This document shows, in pieces, positions 11,290 through 23,264 of a stretch of 64,000 bases of DNA (position 1 is the first letter of the stretch; every line of letters begins with the position of its first letter). Below the pieces are notes generated by a model, which was given only the letters and a program-made list of their open reading frames with translations, was not told the origin of the DNA and made no database searches. This DNA comes from Girardia tigrina. Taxonomy: Eukaryota > Platyhelminthes > Tricladida > Dugesiidae. Position numbers and translations under genes: made by a program. The stretch spans positions 33,541 to 97,540 of the forward strand of contig MQRK01235601.1 in NCBI GenBank assembly GCA_001938485.1. The letters run 5' to 3'.

Positions 11290-12759
11290 GATTGTGCTGT
11301 TTGAACATTGACTTTGAGATCAAAAGATCTTATTTGCTATGCTTCACATGACACTCTGCCAATTATCCATAAAATGTTTAGAACCATTTGCATTGTCGAA
11401 TTTCATTTCCTAATTGACACTGGATTTCGTGCGCAAACATTTGTAGAATCTCATTTTGACATGTGTCTGACATCCAGTTGTTTTTCCATTCAATCCATTG
11501 TTCAAGTGTTGGTATGTACGCCGTGTGCATTTTCAGCAGTTGCATAAAATTGCCATCGTCGTGCAAATGACCTCGCACAGCAATTTATTGTCTTGCTAAA
11601 AAGCGTAGAGAGGTAAAAATTGCATGTAGAGCGATTCTGGCATCATCTTGCTTTTTACGACATTCTGCGTTGAGTTGTTCCATTGCAGATGTCTTAGTCT
11701 GCATTGACAAGTTCATAGTTGCTTCCTTGTGCTGTTCGCAGCTTTCATGATCAGCAAACATTTGGGTGGCTTTCTTCCAATTGCAGAAGCCGTCATGTAG
11801 GAAAGCAAGCTTCTTGTGTTTTGAAAACGTTAACAAATGTTTATTTTCCGCTTGAACACAAAAATAACATTTCAATGTATCCGCGCTTTGTTAATCCAGC
11901 CACTTCCAAGTGTGTAAGCAGGACGATTGTTCATATCGCTTCCCACAACCAGTAAAATCACGTTTAGGAAAGATAAAGTCCTTTGGCTGATTGTGTCAAT
12001 CAGAACTAACTGTCTTACATGTTTGTTGAGAACTGAGATTAGATACAGCATCCAATGCATCTTCAGCAATTACTACACAATTTACATCAGATGTAGAGTC
12101 TTCGTTAACCTCAACACTACAGTCTTGAGATAAGTCGGACTCAAACTTCTTTCGCTTTAAGTTAGAAGCAACCCATAAATCTATCCGCCTTTTCTGTTTA
12201 CTCATGCAATATGTTGTAATTTCGTGCAACTGATTTAGCAAATTACGTGATACGAGAAGTTCAAAAATACAAAATATTTTCTAGTGTGCATAAGAATGGA
12301 TGTGAAGGGGAGAGTATGTGTTTACTATTTACATGAGAGTGTGTGTGAATGGTGTATGTGACATGGAGTTATTTGGATATGTGACTCACATAAGGTGAGT
12401 TACAATGGAGAGAGAAAAGAAAATGTTCTAGAATATTTATCGACGTGTTGGGTCTATTAGAAAATGAAGAGCTGAATATCGTTTTGAGAGTGACTGAGTG
12501 GATCTCTAAATATTAGTGTGTAAATGAGAAGAGATGACATAGAGGGGGTAGGTATTTACTGTGTGTAGATTTTACATGTGAATAAGTATATGTTGTTTAC
12601 TGTTTGAGAGAGAAAGGAGATAGATAAGAATGATATTGTAGTTACTTACATGCTTGTGAAACAACTGGAACTTAATGGGGCCAAACATATAATTCGCCGC
12701 CTGTCACATAAAGTTACTGGGGTGGCCGCCCTTTCGCCCCCCTACTTCCAGTGCCACTG
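11290..12759 (-). mobile_element. hAT transposon, 5' half with TTF-type zinc finger transposase (3'-truncated)
   Basis: On the minus strand the element starts at 12759 with CAGTGGCACTGGAAGTAGGG, a classic hAT 5' end. After a G/T-rich leader it carries an N-terminal segment (12241-11996), then a TTF-type zinc finger (CYFCVQAENKHLLTF..DGFCNWKKA, 11875-11720). Next is the start of the DUF4371-type transposase region (RFLARQ..GHLHDDGNFMQLL..QNEILQ, to about 11378). The frame shifts at least twice and contains stops. The sequence ends around 11290, before the catalytic core and 3' end. This finger-plus-DUF4371 layout is shared with ZMYM-like hAT proteins. Confidence 0.75.
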
Positions 12760-12764
12760 GTGCC

Positions 12765-13680
12765 AGCAACTTCAGCAACATCGGAGCGTTCATTTAGCGA
12801 ATTACAGCGATTAAAAACATGGACACGCTCTAAAATGACCCAGAAGTGACTTACTCATATTCCTATAGCTCACTGTCATCAGGACAAATTAGACAGTTTG
12901 TATATTTCAATGTTGTGTAAAGCATTTGGTAGTAAAACCCGAGAAAGGGAAAAACATTTGAGTGCTAATATAATGTGTACATTGGCTTCCATGCTAACAT
13001 TTTATGTCTTGTTTTTCTTTCTTCCACCCGCATATTAATGGAAAAGTTTATGCTAAACTACACTTCTCGATTATATCATTTTCTTTAAATTTTCTAATTG
13101 TGAATATAAAATAAGTAAAATTATAAACTATTTAAAACAAACAATATTCAATTTTTACATAAGGAGCATTTTTTTAATCTATAAAAAATAATTAAAAGTA
13201 ATAAATGAATCTATGTATTTTTGAAAAACTTTTAAAGAATCAGGATAAATTAACGAAAAAATATAAAAAAGGTTTTTGTCTCTGCACTTATACCGATATC
13301 ACGCAAAGGTTTATCAAGCATATATGACGAAGTATGATGCTTGAAAATCATTTTGCTTTTCCTTTCTAATTTTTATTTTGTCACGCATTTATATTAATAA
13401 AAATAATCTCATCAAAATACTTTCTTTAATAAATCGTTAACATTTTTCAATTGAAGGAATATAAACAATAACATTGTCTACGATATTTTATATAAACATA
13501 TACATACTAAAATTGAAATTTTTGTCTATAATATTATTTTCGATTTAATTTATAATAAAAATATTAGATGTTATTTTAGGGCATTTTTATACATGAAATA
13601 GATTTTTTATATTCTATACTATTTTCGACAATACATCAATTAATTTCTTAATTTCTAAGTTTTCCAGTCAAGTAAGTAAG
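12765..13680. other. No recognised feature
   Basis: The first 100 bases continue with moderate G+C, then A+T-rich sequence. No open frame of interest. Confidence 0.5.
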
Positions 13681-13689
13681 CCATGTAGC

Positions 13690-14185
13690 CTTTTTTATAC
13701 TTGTTTTTTACTATCTCAACATGTCGCTTTTGGAAAGACAAACTCAGTACAAAAGCTATAGTTGATGAAATATGACAAGTGAAAGTCAAAGAACTGACAA
13801 TAAGATTACACGAGTAGAAAAGTTCAAGTACTTAAAGAGAGGGAACACATGTTTCAAAAATAAGCCAAGTTCCAAACGCCCAACAACTGTAGACAATGAA
13901 AAAAAGCAATTAAAAGTCAGCCTGCAACTAGTAGAAAAATAATATCAGCAGAAAATTGCCATCATTATTCCACCACTGATCAACATCATGTGAACATCTG
14001 TCAAGATCGTCTTGCCAATCCTCAGGATGCCAAATATATTTATACATTTTCTGTTATGGTAATTAATGACTGATGTCATATCTATCAAGATTCTTGATTC
14101 CTAGAAAGGGTCAATTTGAAAAACATGATGACAAAATACTGCTCTATGAACTCGTTCAGAGGATCGTGCGATAAAGGCAAATGTA
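13690..14185 (+). pseudogene. Probable mariner transposase N-terminal remnant
   Basis: Around 13805-13930 one frame reads VEKFKYLKRGNTCFKNKPSS then KRPTTVDNEKKQ, matching the mariner hallmark of a WFxxFxxGxxxxxxxPRSGRPxxVDNE stretch between the two helix-turn-helix motifs. Later pieces are too decayed to place with confidence. No terminal repeats were found. This is old and non-functional. Confidence 0.4.
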
Positions 14186-14485
14186 TTTTCTGAAACCAGC
14201 ACTTTTTTTTCTTCACGATAAAAAATAATTTTGTTTTTTACTATAAAAGTTCTTGTGTTTTTAAAGTTTCCAACATTTTAATATTGATTTAATAAAGATT
14301 TGTTTAACTTTGATTGATGCGTTTTCTAAGAAATACTTTTACCTAATTTTAAATTTTAATCTCCAATAAAAACTTGCAATGAAAAAAATGATTATACTTA
14401 AAGAAGAACATCCAATCTGTAATTTTACATAGTTTTAATTGGTTATAAAAACAAAATTAATATATGTAAAATATATTTAGAGACA

Positions 14486-14530
14486 ATTTGTTTCGACGGA
14501 TCAACAGTCATCTTTACGTAACTGATTAGT
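14486..14530 (-). ncRNA. Hammerhead-like core, left terminal repeat
   Basis: On the minus strand AAAGATGACTGTTGATCCGT is followed by CGAAACAAATTGTC. It contains a decayed CUGAAGA box, a GAC/GTC stem and an intact CGAAAC box ahead of GTC. It sits in the terminal repeat where Penelope elements carry hammerheads. Probably inactive. Confidence 0.4.
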
Positions 14531-15473
14531 TACTTAATTCACCTGTAAATAAACGCAAAAAAGTGATTATGTAATCGATGGCATGAAATCCCGATAATCA
14601 AAAATTCTAAAAAGTCTGTTGAACATTGATTCTGAACATTAATTTTTGAACGTTTAAAGTGAACAAATTAATAATGATTAACACGACTCTCACTTCTCAT
14701 TACTATCAAAATGGTTACACAGAATTTTGAAATTATCAATATTAACATCATATTTATATTTTTTCCATGTTCTGCAATATTGCTCTTACTTTCTTTTCGA
14801 CCATGTTCTTGAATTCGTTTACAGAGATGACGGGCAGTCCCTTCAATGTATGTGGCATCGCACCATTACATTTATATTCATAAACAATATCAGAACAAAG
14901 TGTTAAAAGTAAAATAGATTTATAACTGAACATATTTTGAATTTTATCAAATCTTGATACGATTTTCAAATTTAATTCATTGATAACAATGCATTTTTAA
15001 AGTTTTTAAATTCTTCAGAATAAAGTACAATTAAGCAATACTTAAGAAAATTATTAATACCTAATGTAACTTTAATTTCTTTCTTAGAACCATCAGGAGG
15101 ATCTAAACTCTGATTTTTCGAAATATCTTACAACAGTTTCTTATCCCCTGTTTCCTTTATTAATTTTTCAAGAAAATATTTAGAATAACCATTCTGATTT
15201 AGCATTAATTAAGTTTATTAACATTTTCTAGATATTTAAGAGAATTTGAAGACAACGATTAATAGCGATAAATTAAGCCTCTAATCATGTTTGATAGTTA
15301 GAGAGAGAGTTTCGTCGAAGAATTATTAATTAGCTAACGTTTCATTAAAATCAATGTTCAATCGGCAGTCTCAACCAGCTTATTGAGAATTTTCGATTAG
15401 CTTTTTAAGGCAATCGATTAAATAAATCGTTAATTTTGCACTTATATACAGGTGAATTGATTATTAATTAGTG

Positions 15474-15512
15474 ACCTGAAGATGACACCTGATCCATCAA
15501 AAATATTGTCTC
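15474..15512 (+). ncRNA. Hammerhead-like core, right terminal repeat
   Basis: Plus-strand CCTGAAGATGACACCTGATC followed by CATCAAAAATATTGTC keeps the CUGAAGA box but has lost the GAAA box that the left copy retains. The two copies together show the ancestral motif. Inactive as it stands. Confidence 0.35.
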
Positions 15513-15524
15513 TAAATATTATTT

Positions 15525-16740
15525 TTAAATGGATAAATTTATTTTTTATTGATTGTGTTTTATTTGTTTGTCATTTATTTCCCATTTCTGAAAAATATTC
15601 AGATTTATTTTTTTCTTGAATTAGTTCCGAATATAAATTACTATAATTCCGGTTGATGCGAATCGAGAATGAAAAATAGGATCGATCTTTGTAATCGCTC
15701 TTTAAAAGATATATTTTTTAAACACTTGTTCTGAAAATTATGAGGTTCAACCTTAATTATCTTACTCATCCAATCTGATGCAAGAAACACCTTCGAGTAA
15801 TCAAAAGATCATCCAAAATAGCGTTATATAACTCAATGATTTTTAATCTCCTAAATTTAAAATTAATTAAATAAATAAATTTACTTAAGAAAACGGCATT
15901 TCACAATGAAAATTATTTTTTTATTATTATTTTTTAATTTCTTAAAATGATAAAAAAATTTATTAAAACTTTCTTATCATATTAATAAATAGAAAATACT
16001 ATAAAAATGTTTCATTATTATTTCAAAATATATAATTTATTTTATAATTATAAAATTTAATTTTAAAATAGTCTTATTTATCACATAATATTTGTCATTT
16101 TTATGAAAAGAAAATCGATTTGTATGACAATATTTTCAATCCAAGTTATCCCCGAAAGTTTCGTGTTACACTAATCTGAATTGAATATAATTTTTGTCTT
16201 GTTTTATTGAAAAAATTGTATTTCCAAACAAAAATTACTTTTAAATGATGTTAATGTATTAATATTTTATGATAATTATTATAATAAATAATTTTTGTCT
16301 AAGATTGAAAATTAATTAATATGAAAAATTTATGATTAATTTTTATATAAATATTATATAATTATTTATTATAATATTTCAAAAAGTAAAATCTATATAC
16401 AAATTTAAACACAATGGATAAAAAAGACAACGACCCGTTTCAAAATAACAATCACATATTAAGATAAATTTACACGAAATAATAAACTAACACAGATCTA
16501 CGGAACTTTACAATAATTACAAAAACATTTAACCAATAAATCATATTATTAAAATGAATTTACTTCATTATTCTTAAGAATTTTGTAAAAATACACGAAA
16601 TGAGATCAACTTCAATCTTGCAAACCGACCATTAGCAACTATCGATTGCCGTTTGAGAAAACGATATGTTTACTCAATCTTTCTGTACTTTAAAAGGTAA
16701 CGGAGAAATATGATAAAGATAACAATTGACAGCCAACCAA
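15525..16740. other. A+T-rich gene-empty stretch
   Basis: Nothing supportable seen. Only short frames and A/T runs. Confidence 0.6.
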
Positions 16741-16743
16741 AAG

Positions 16744-17430
16744 CTAATCTTTGAGATGAAACTTTACACTCACTGCAATACATCCATTCTTAGTTTTTAC
16801 AACAAACCCAAAACAATCGAAAATCTCATCGTTGCTATTTGATTGAAATGTCTGTCCGAATGGAAATCTGAGAGAACGTTGTGTTGTCTCAACGGTACCA
16901 GGTTTGAGCAGTGCTCGAAGTGGAAAAAAATAAGTGCCGGTATGCGAAAACCGGCCATACAGTGATTTTGCTCCTCCGCTGCCCAACGCCAACACCCTGG
17001 CGTCAACTCCCACGCCCCCTCCCGATTTTTTAATATATTTAAAAAAAACAGTGGTTTCTTTTCATTTCCGCTCACCCAAAATTGTATACAACCCCCACAT
17101 ATTAAGTAGCAGACTGCATTGCTCTATCTACAGTGCACACACTCGTGTGTGAGGTTTGTGTATATACAGCAGTTGAGGTGAGTCGGAAGCGTAGCCCTAT
17201 AATTCATTCCTTAATAAATGCTTTCCAATTTTTAAGCCTTAGGAAAAACAAGTGCCGGTATGAGCCGGTATTCCCCTTAAAAATCATACTGCCTTAAAAT
17301 CAAATAAGTGCCGGTATATCATACCGCCTCGAAAACAAGTGGCGGTATGGAATACCGGCACATCCCGGCTCACTTCGAGTCCTGGGTTTGAGACTGGTAA
17401 CATTTAGTATAATAACACAGTGTAAGACAA
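16744..17430 (-). pseudogene. Host-like terminal exon split by a transposon
   Basis: Minus strand: an acceptor TTTTATTGTTTTGTAG (AG at 17432-17431) opens a frame that runs to TAG at 16744. Excluding the 476-bp hAT element and one copy of its 8-bp duplication (16909-17392), the frame is open on both sides of the insertion. It reads through LKPGTVETTQRSLRF and FDCFGFVVKTKNG to the C-terminal AVSVKFHLKD. That looks like a genuine protein C-terminus interrupted in recent time. I do not recognise the family. As it stands the exon is disrupted unless the element is spliced out or read through. Confidence 0.45.
16909..17384. mobile_element. Non-autonomous hAT element with perfect 8-bp duplication
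   Basis: The 8-bp GGTTTGAG is present on both sides (16901-16908 and 17385-17392). The ends are CAGTGCTCGAAGTG on the left and, reversed, CAGGACTCGAAGTG on the right. Inside are several copies of AAGTGCCGGTATG and its reverse complement, probably transposase-binding subterminal repeats, around an A+T- and GC-mixed centre with no credible ORF. An 8-bp duplication plus CAG-starting ends is diagnostic of hAT. The perfect duplication suggests a fairly recent insertion. Confidence 0.85.
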
Positions 17431-17435
17431 CTACA

Positions 17436-17998
17436 AAACAATAAAATACATTTTGTTTTTAATTTTTTCGTTATAATATTAGTTTTAGAATATTGTTTTT
17501 ATTAGTAAAAAAATAAATGAAAATACAAAAACTGATGTATTTTTATTATAAATATTATAATTTATTTTCATCAATTAGAAGTTACAGAAAGAAAATGATT
17601 ATATTAAGGATTATGAAGAAAACATTAAAAAGAAAATTATAAAAATTACAATTTCCTGAAACTGTTTTAAATAAAACAAGAGATAATTTTAAAATTAAAA
17701 TTTTATTTAAGTATTTTAATTTTGAAAATATAAACAGTCCAGACAAAAATGGGAAGATAAACAAACGAATAATTTTGTTTTGTAAACACTTTCTTATTTT
17801 ATTAATAGAATTTCTTATTTTAACAAAATTATTAGTTTATATAAAACGTGCTCAGAAATTATAATTTAGAAAAAAATAAAGTTTTTATGATCAAAAGAAT
17901 GATCGGACCAAGAAACAAATAAACGTCTAGACTAAAAGCTAGGACGATCTCTGGAAATGATCTTTTGATGAGTTTGGGTATTATAATAGGGTTTTCTT
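17436..17998. other. A+T-rich stretch with no recognised feature
   Basis: Nothing supportable seen. Confidence 0.55.
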
Positions 17999-18000
17999 TA

Positions 18001-18972
18001 AGGGTTTTTCGAGCTATTTCATAATTTTTGTAATCAATTTAATAAAAAATTTAAGCACAAATTGTTTTATACATAAAATATATAAATGCAAAATTATTGC
18101 TGAAAACATTGTGTAAAAATAAAGTGACGACTTTTTAAATATATTTTTTACATATAATCACTTTGATAAATAAACTTAATCTTTTATCACTTGTCCCATC
18201 TCAGCCTTTTGAAGATAACCAAGCATTTTTCGGTAGAATGCACAGCAATTTTAGGTTGATATTTCATTGAACTTTTCAACTACAAATCTTGGAAGTTCTA
18301 CATTATTTCGAGCACAATCTCAAATAAAGTTATTCTTCCATACAGAAAATGTGTTCTCAATAGAGTAGCAGATCCGTGTGATAATGATAAATTAAAGTAT
18401 AATCCATGATAAATTTTGGGTTTTCAATACATTTGATAATGCTGCACTCTTTATTTTCTTTAATACATTGTTTAAAGTTTTTGCCATTATCGGTTCTTTC
18501 AAATATGAGATTATAAATCATGTCATATTTATTCACTACCGTGAGGACAGAAATAATACGACTTCTAGCCGCCGAAAATGTCCAATAGGTGGGTTCATCT
18601 CGTCGACTTCTACCTCGATTTGGACGAGTAACACCAGTAAAGCCAACTTAGTCCAAAAATATAAAGTTTTTATCATCATTAGTAACTCGAAGTTTATCAG
18701 CATACTGTTTTGAGCCTTGTTCTGTTCACTATACCATTGAAGGTTTGATTATTCATCGAAGATATTTCTAACCGAAAATCCTTCTAGCAAATTGGCGACT
18801 TTGAGTTCTCTGTCTATTTCTGAGACCCCATGACTTTCAGTGTGTTGAAAGATTTTGATAACTTTGATTTTTTGTGTTTTGGTTTTCAATTTCCTTTCTA
18901 AAATTGAATTTTCTTCACCAACTTCAACAAGAGTTATGTTCTGTATCCCTCTTAAGCTCATAATCTTCATTT
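18001..18972 (-). pseudogene. IS630-like (Tc1/mariner superfamily) transposase remnant
   Basis: Minus strand: 18970-18749 encodes a 73-codon N-terminal DNA-binding part (SLRGIQNITLVEVGEEN..). It is followed by a piece containing VGFTGVTRPNRGRSRRDEP and RSRIISVLTVVNKYDMIYN. That matches the D-E-x-G-F..RGRS..R-ISV block around the first catalytic Asp of this family; the same block occurs in the element at 60266-61231. Stops follow in the C-terminal half. At 18001 the plus strand reads GGGTTTTTCGAGCTATTTCA and then TTTTTGTAATCAATTT, a decayed copy of the terminal repeat of that element. The other end was not found. Confidence 0.6.
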
Positions 18973-18979
18973 GTTAGGT

Positions 18980-21115
18980 TTATTTAATTGATTTATTTAC
19001 ATTTACTTATTAATTATTAATTTTATATTTTATAACAAAATATAAATAAAATTTTATTATAAAATTTTTTTTTCATTTTTCAAAATTAAATCAATAATTT
19101 TATTCATATGAAAATATAATTTTAATTTAGGATTTTTAAGAATCCCTATATATTAACCTTTTTTTCAAATTATATAATACATTTTATTCATACACGTAAA
19201 ACTGTGATAATTGTAACAATCATTTTAAAAATATAAATTTAATAAGAAAAGCAATTTAAAATAAATATTTTAAATCAGAGTAAAAATATGAATTATGAGA
19301 CTTTGTTTTGTGAAAACTTTTATTTCTTTAACATTTTAATGTCATACAATTAAAAACTTATAAAATATGAAGAACAGCTTTGTGAATGTAAAAATTGGTT
19401 AACAAACGAATAACCTTAAGATAAATAAATAAAATTCAAGAATTTTTAACTGATTATTAAAATTGAAAATCTAAAAAAATAATTGAAAAACATAACTTTT
19501 TCATTCTTTATCAATATTATTTCCAAAGCAAACTAGCCTGAAACTATCATATTGAAAGGGGTTAACATGCTTCTTGAACATTTTAATAACTTGGAAATGT
19601 TACATATAAGACTAAATATTTACCAACCATCATAAAAACTGGATCAAAATTTTAAATTAAGTTATCCTGAGAGGAAAAGAAATTAAATGTTTATTTAAGA
19701 GATGACAATATTCAACTTAAAAATACAAGGGAGATCTTTCAATCGAAGTCTGCAGCAGTTTGACATCACAGGGAAGGAGGTTTCGTCTTTATCCTTCCAT
19801 TTCAATAGCAAAAATATATAATTGGGATGATTTGTGTGACCCATATTCTAAGAAAGGATTAATAATAAATATGATTAAGCTTGGTACGCCCAGAAAGACA
19901 CAAAAAACTGTTTATCAATTCAACTTTATAAAATAAAATATATAAATTCTTAATTATTTGAAGAAATTATAAGATTTTATTTTACTTTTTCTCAATAAAT
20001 AATAATTATTTATATTATATTATGAGAACTTAGTTAAGATTTTCATTTTACCTGATAATTTAGGATTTTTTAGTTCGAAAATTTTTAAAAAATTTTAAAA
20101 AAAATTTTAAAAAATTTTTAATGCTTAAAAAAAGTTAAAAAGGATTTTTTGAAAACAATCAAAAATTAAATTATTATATAAAACTAAAAAAATGTTTATA
20201 TAAAGGACAATTGATATATTTTAATAGTAAAATAATTATTAAAAGTTTAAAATAAAAATTATAAAATAAATAATGAACGGATTAAAATTTATAATATTTT
20301 TTTTAAATAAGTGCTTTTTTATAAATTAAAATTTAATAGTTTTAAGATTAAAAATTTATAAATACTATTTAAAAATAAATTTTATAATTAAAAGGTAAAT
20401 TTTACAAATTAAAATGAAAAAAAAATCGATAAATGGAATTTTTAGGAAATGATTAAATTTACGATAAATTTGTTTATATGTTTATTATATTTGTATATTA
20501 TTGTCATTAATAATTTTTAATGGTGAATATGAATTGAAACTTGCTGAGGATGAAAGTGGCTTAAACGCTACTGATACATAACTCTGTTTCTTATTTAAAT
20601 GTGAAATCTTTAATATCATTTATTTCATATCATTAATCTTTTATTACCTTAAGTAAACGAATTACTCCGAAAAGGAAATATTTTTTAAAGTACAAAAATA
20701 AATTTTTTATCATTTAATACTCAGTAAATTTTCTTTTAGCACGATGCGATACCAAATGAATAATATTATAATAACATATTGAAGCATCAATGATCATTTT
20801 GCTTGATTTTGCATGACATTGTCCACTAAGAACTAAATATGTTCAATAAGCGTAATGTCTAAAGATTAGACAGTCCATAAGGAACAAAAAATTTCCGTTT
20901 AGGCGTTGGCAAATTGGGTAAGATAATGAGAAATGCTTGCTTGGATGATGTAAAGGAAAGGCTGCTAAAGTAGAAATCCTTAACATAGCTGCGGCTGGTA
21001 TCTTACGAAGAATCAAATTGCTAATTTTACATAAAGCAAGATTTTTCTTTTTTTCTGGTGAATGTCCCACCCCTAAGAACAAATCCAATTTAATTGCTAA
21101 AGAAAAAGTGTGTCA
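18980..21115. other. A+T-rich stretch with no recognised feature
   Basis: Poly-A/T rich; 20060-20130 is an imperfect A/T palindrome. Moderate-G+C patches at 19730-19800 and 20870-21080 hold no frame I can support. Confidence 0.5.
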
Positions 21116-21168
21116 ATAAGTACCTTGGATAGTACAAGACCGCTGGTTTCATAAGGATTCATATTCAG

Positions 21169-21621
21169 ATGAATCATCATGAAACTCCAACATCCAACGC
21201 CCAGAGAGAAGAAAACTTGGAAGAAGAGAACGAGGAAGAGCCGACATCAAACCAATCCAATCCTCAGTTTCCGGACGCAACTGTGAGTATGCCAAGGATA
21301 CAGCCGAACGACGATGCCGAAGAGACGCACCTACAATACCGACTACCAGCCGATTACAAGACTGCAAGAGGACAATTCAAGTGCCCATTTCGAGGTTGTT
21401 ACGCGTTCACCGTAACAGCCAACCGTACGACTATGATACCAAGTTCCATGGTTGGTCGTTCGTTACTGGCAAGACGACTGCTCAGAGGCGGAAGGCCACT
21501 GACCCGTAGGAGGCCTATCGGGGGGCCCTTAAGGACTTTAGTTTGGGTGGATCCTCTAAAGAGCCTTAGGCTCAATACCATTACAGAGATGGGAGGCCCA
21601 TCTTGGATAGTTGTCAAATGA
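21169..21621 (+). CDS. Unrecognised 150-codon ORF in a GC-rich island
   Basis: This is the most GC-rich segment of the window's first third (about 21120-21690). The ORF has an acidic, Glu/Asn/Pro/Ser-rich N-terminus (residues 1-50). In the middle is a short FKCPFRGC motif (about residues 69-76) that looks like the first half of a C2H2-type finger. The Arg/Gly-rich tail suggests a frame change near residue 95, since the next frame is also open for some distance. The look recalls N-terminal ORFs of non-LTR elements, but I cannot place it. No splice borders or terminal repeats found. Confidence 0.35.
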   Translation: MNHHETPTSNAQREENLEEENEEEPTSNQSNPQFPDATVSMPRIQPNDDAEETHLQYRLPADYKTARGQFKCPFRGCYAFTVTANRTTMIPSSMVGRSLLARRLLRGGRPLTRRRPIGGPLRTLVWVDPLKSLRLNTITEMGGPSWIVVK

Positions 21622-22179
21622 ACCAATATCAGAAGAAAATGAGGGGATTTATTTCTAAAGAAACAGCTGGTCAAACATGGTACGCCATTGTAAATTATAG
21701 ATTTTAAAACTTATCAACTAAGCAATGGCTGAAGATCAGAAAATGTTAATTTACTCACTATCTGATTCTTCCATCATTGTTAGGTAGTTTTTCTTTCATT
21801 TTTTATGAGTGTTCATTTACTTACTTCACTTACTTAAATTGTACTTTATTGTATGAGGATATCAGTAGCAAAATGAGGGATATACTATATGCTTTTTTAT
21901 AGTTTCCAACATGTTTTTACGTTTCCGATGTATTCTAAAAACAGAGATGTAGAATTTAAACATTACATTTACGTAAACAATTTTTTAAAGATGTTTATAA
22001 ATTTTATATTTCTACTAAATAAAAGAAATTGAAAACATAAAAGTGTTTTTCCTGTAAAAATAATTTTTAGAAGCTACACGTTTTGCTACTGAGCATTTTT
22101 ATAAATATATAATATATTAATAGAAAATGAGAGAGAAAATTTGATTAAAATATTTTTAAAATATAATTTATTTTTCTAG

Positions 22180-22258
22180 CAACCTCAGAGGCGCCGAAAA
22201 CAGTTTGTTATGGGCGAATATCAGTGTTGAAACCGGCGGATACATTCACAATAGAGAC
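22180..22258 (+). CDS. Internal coding exon of an unknown host gene
   Basis: A 79-base segment bounded by a clear acceptor (TTTATTTTTCTAG, AG at 22178-22179) and a good donor (GAC/GTAAGA, GT at 22259). One frame is open throughout: NLRGAENSLLWANISVETGG then YIHNRD, with phase 1 at both ends of the codon count. Its G+C is far above its neighbours, as expected of an exon in this genome. I do not recognise the protein and see no partner exons nearby. Confidence 0.5.
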
Positions 22259-22264
22259 GTAAGA

Positions 22265-23258
22265 TTATATTGCCTCAATAATTTATAACAACATTTGTAT
22301 TATGTTTTGTCATATATTTATTATTTATTTTAAAATATTATTTGATCAAAAAGCAAGTGACAATAAATAAATTAAACATTTATATATTCGATAAAGTAAA
22401 AAATTATAAAATAATTATGACACTTTTTATTTATTGTTTTATTATTACAAAAGCCTTTTGTAATCAAACAATTCTCAATAGAATAAATAACATAAATATA
22501 TTTTTTAATTAATTTGCATTTCTTTTTTAAAGACTATTTACAAAAATACTTCAGTATACAAATGGCTTTTAAAATATTATGTGGTATTTTAAATAAATTA
22601 TAGACAAAATATTATTTTATATATATATATATATATTATACATAAATAAAAATATTTATTTTAAAAATTTTTTTTTAATTTATTGTTTTTTATTAATATT
22701 GTGTTTATTTTATAAATTCATTCTTTGATTTGCAATAATACATTACTACAATATCTGCCTTACATTAATAGACAATAAATTTTATATGATTATTACTACG
22801 ATAGGAAGTAAAATGTAATTGAACTCTATTTGTTACGGAAATAAATTTATTACTTTAAATATACTGATCATTTCTTTTGCATTGAACGAAATGTGTACAC
22901 TTTATTGACACTTAATAAATTAGTTTATTGTTATATCATACATTATATGACATCAATATAACAATATTAATAAAATGTGTTAATAAAATTATAAAGTTCC
23001 ATAAGTAATTATAAGTTATATACAAGTAGTCCTAGGTTACAGCCGGAATTCTGTTGTTACAAAAGCCGGCACAAATCAAACTAACGTTCAATTTATTGAA
23101 ATTTTATTTGAGGTAAATGTTATCAGAATATCCGTAAAGTCTTACGGTCCAATACTCTCGTCCCAAAGCTGAATTAATATGATTTCGTACAATGTTTGGG
23201 TTCACGTTTTTGCATCTAACTGAAGCAGGACATATAAATGTTGTAACATCAGCTCGTT
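22265..23258. other. A+T-rich stretch; (TA)n run at about 22618-22637
   Basis: Nothing gene-like seen. A short TA microsatellite is the only feature. Confidence 0.55.
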
Positions 23259-23264
23259 CTAATA

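Larger units (their letters stand above)
14473..15520 (-). mobile_element. Penelope-like remnant bounded by inverted terminal repeats
   Basis: Inverted repeats at 14473-14556 and 15438-15520 share TTTAGAGACAAT and ATTCACCTGTA blocks, as Penelope elements often have terminal repeats in either orientation. Between them, minus strand, are an NQNGYSKYFLEKLIKETG stretch (about 15205-15150) and an IKVTLGI..YSEEFKNF stretch (to about 15010). A 71-codon frame at 14754-14969 contains IVYEYKCNGA, which resembles the lead-in to the GIY-YIG endonuclease. Only the RT tail and endonuclease lead-in survive, so the copy is heavily 5'-truncated and broken by stops. Confidence 0.55.

Noticed and set aside
11308-12133. 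Plus-strand frames opposite the TTF-finger hAT
   Set aside because: The minus strand has clear family motifs; the plus frames are antisense shadows.
16797-17152. Overlapping frames of 72-92 codons on both strands
   Set aside because: They run across the hAT MITE border and follow its GC-rich repeats; shadows only.
20843-21088. 81-codon minus-strand frame
   Set aside because: No conserved motif or exon border; not supported.
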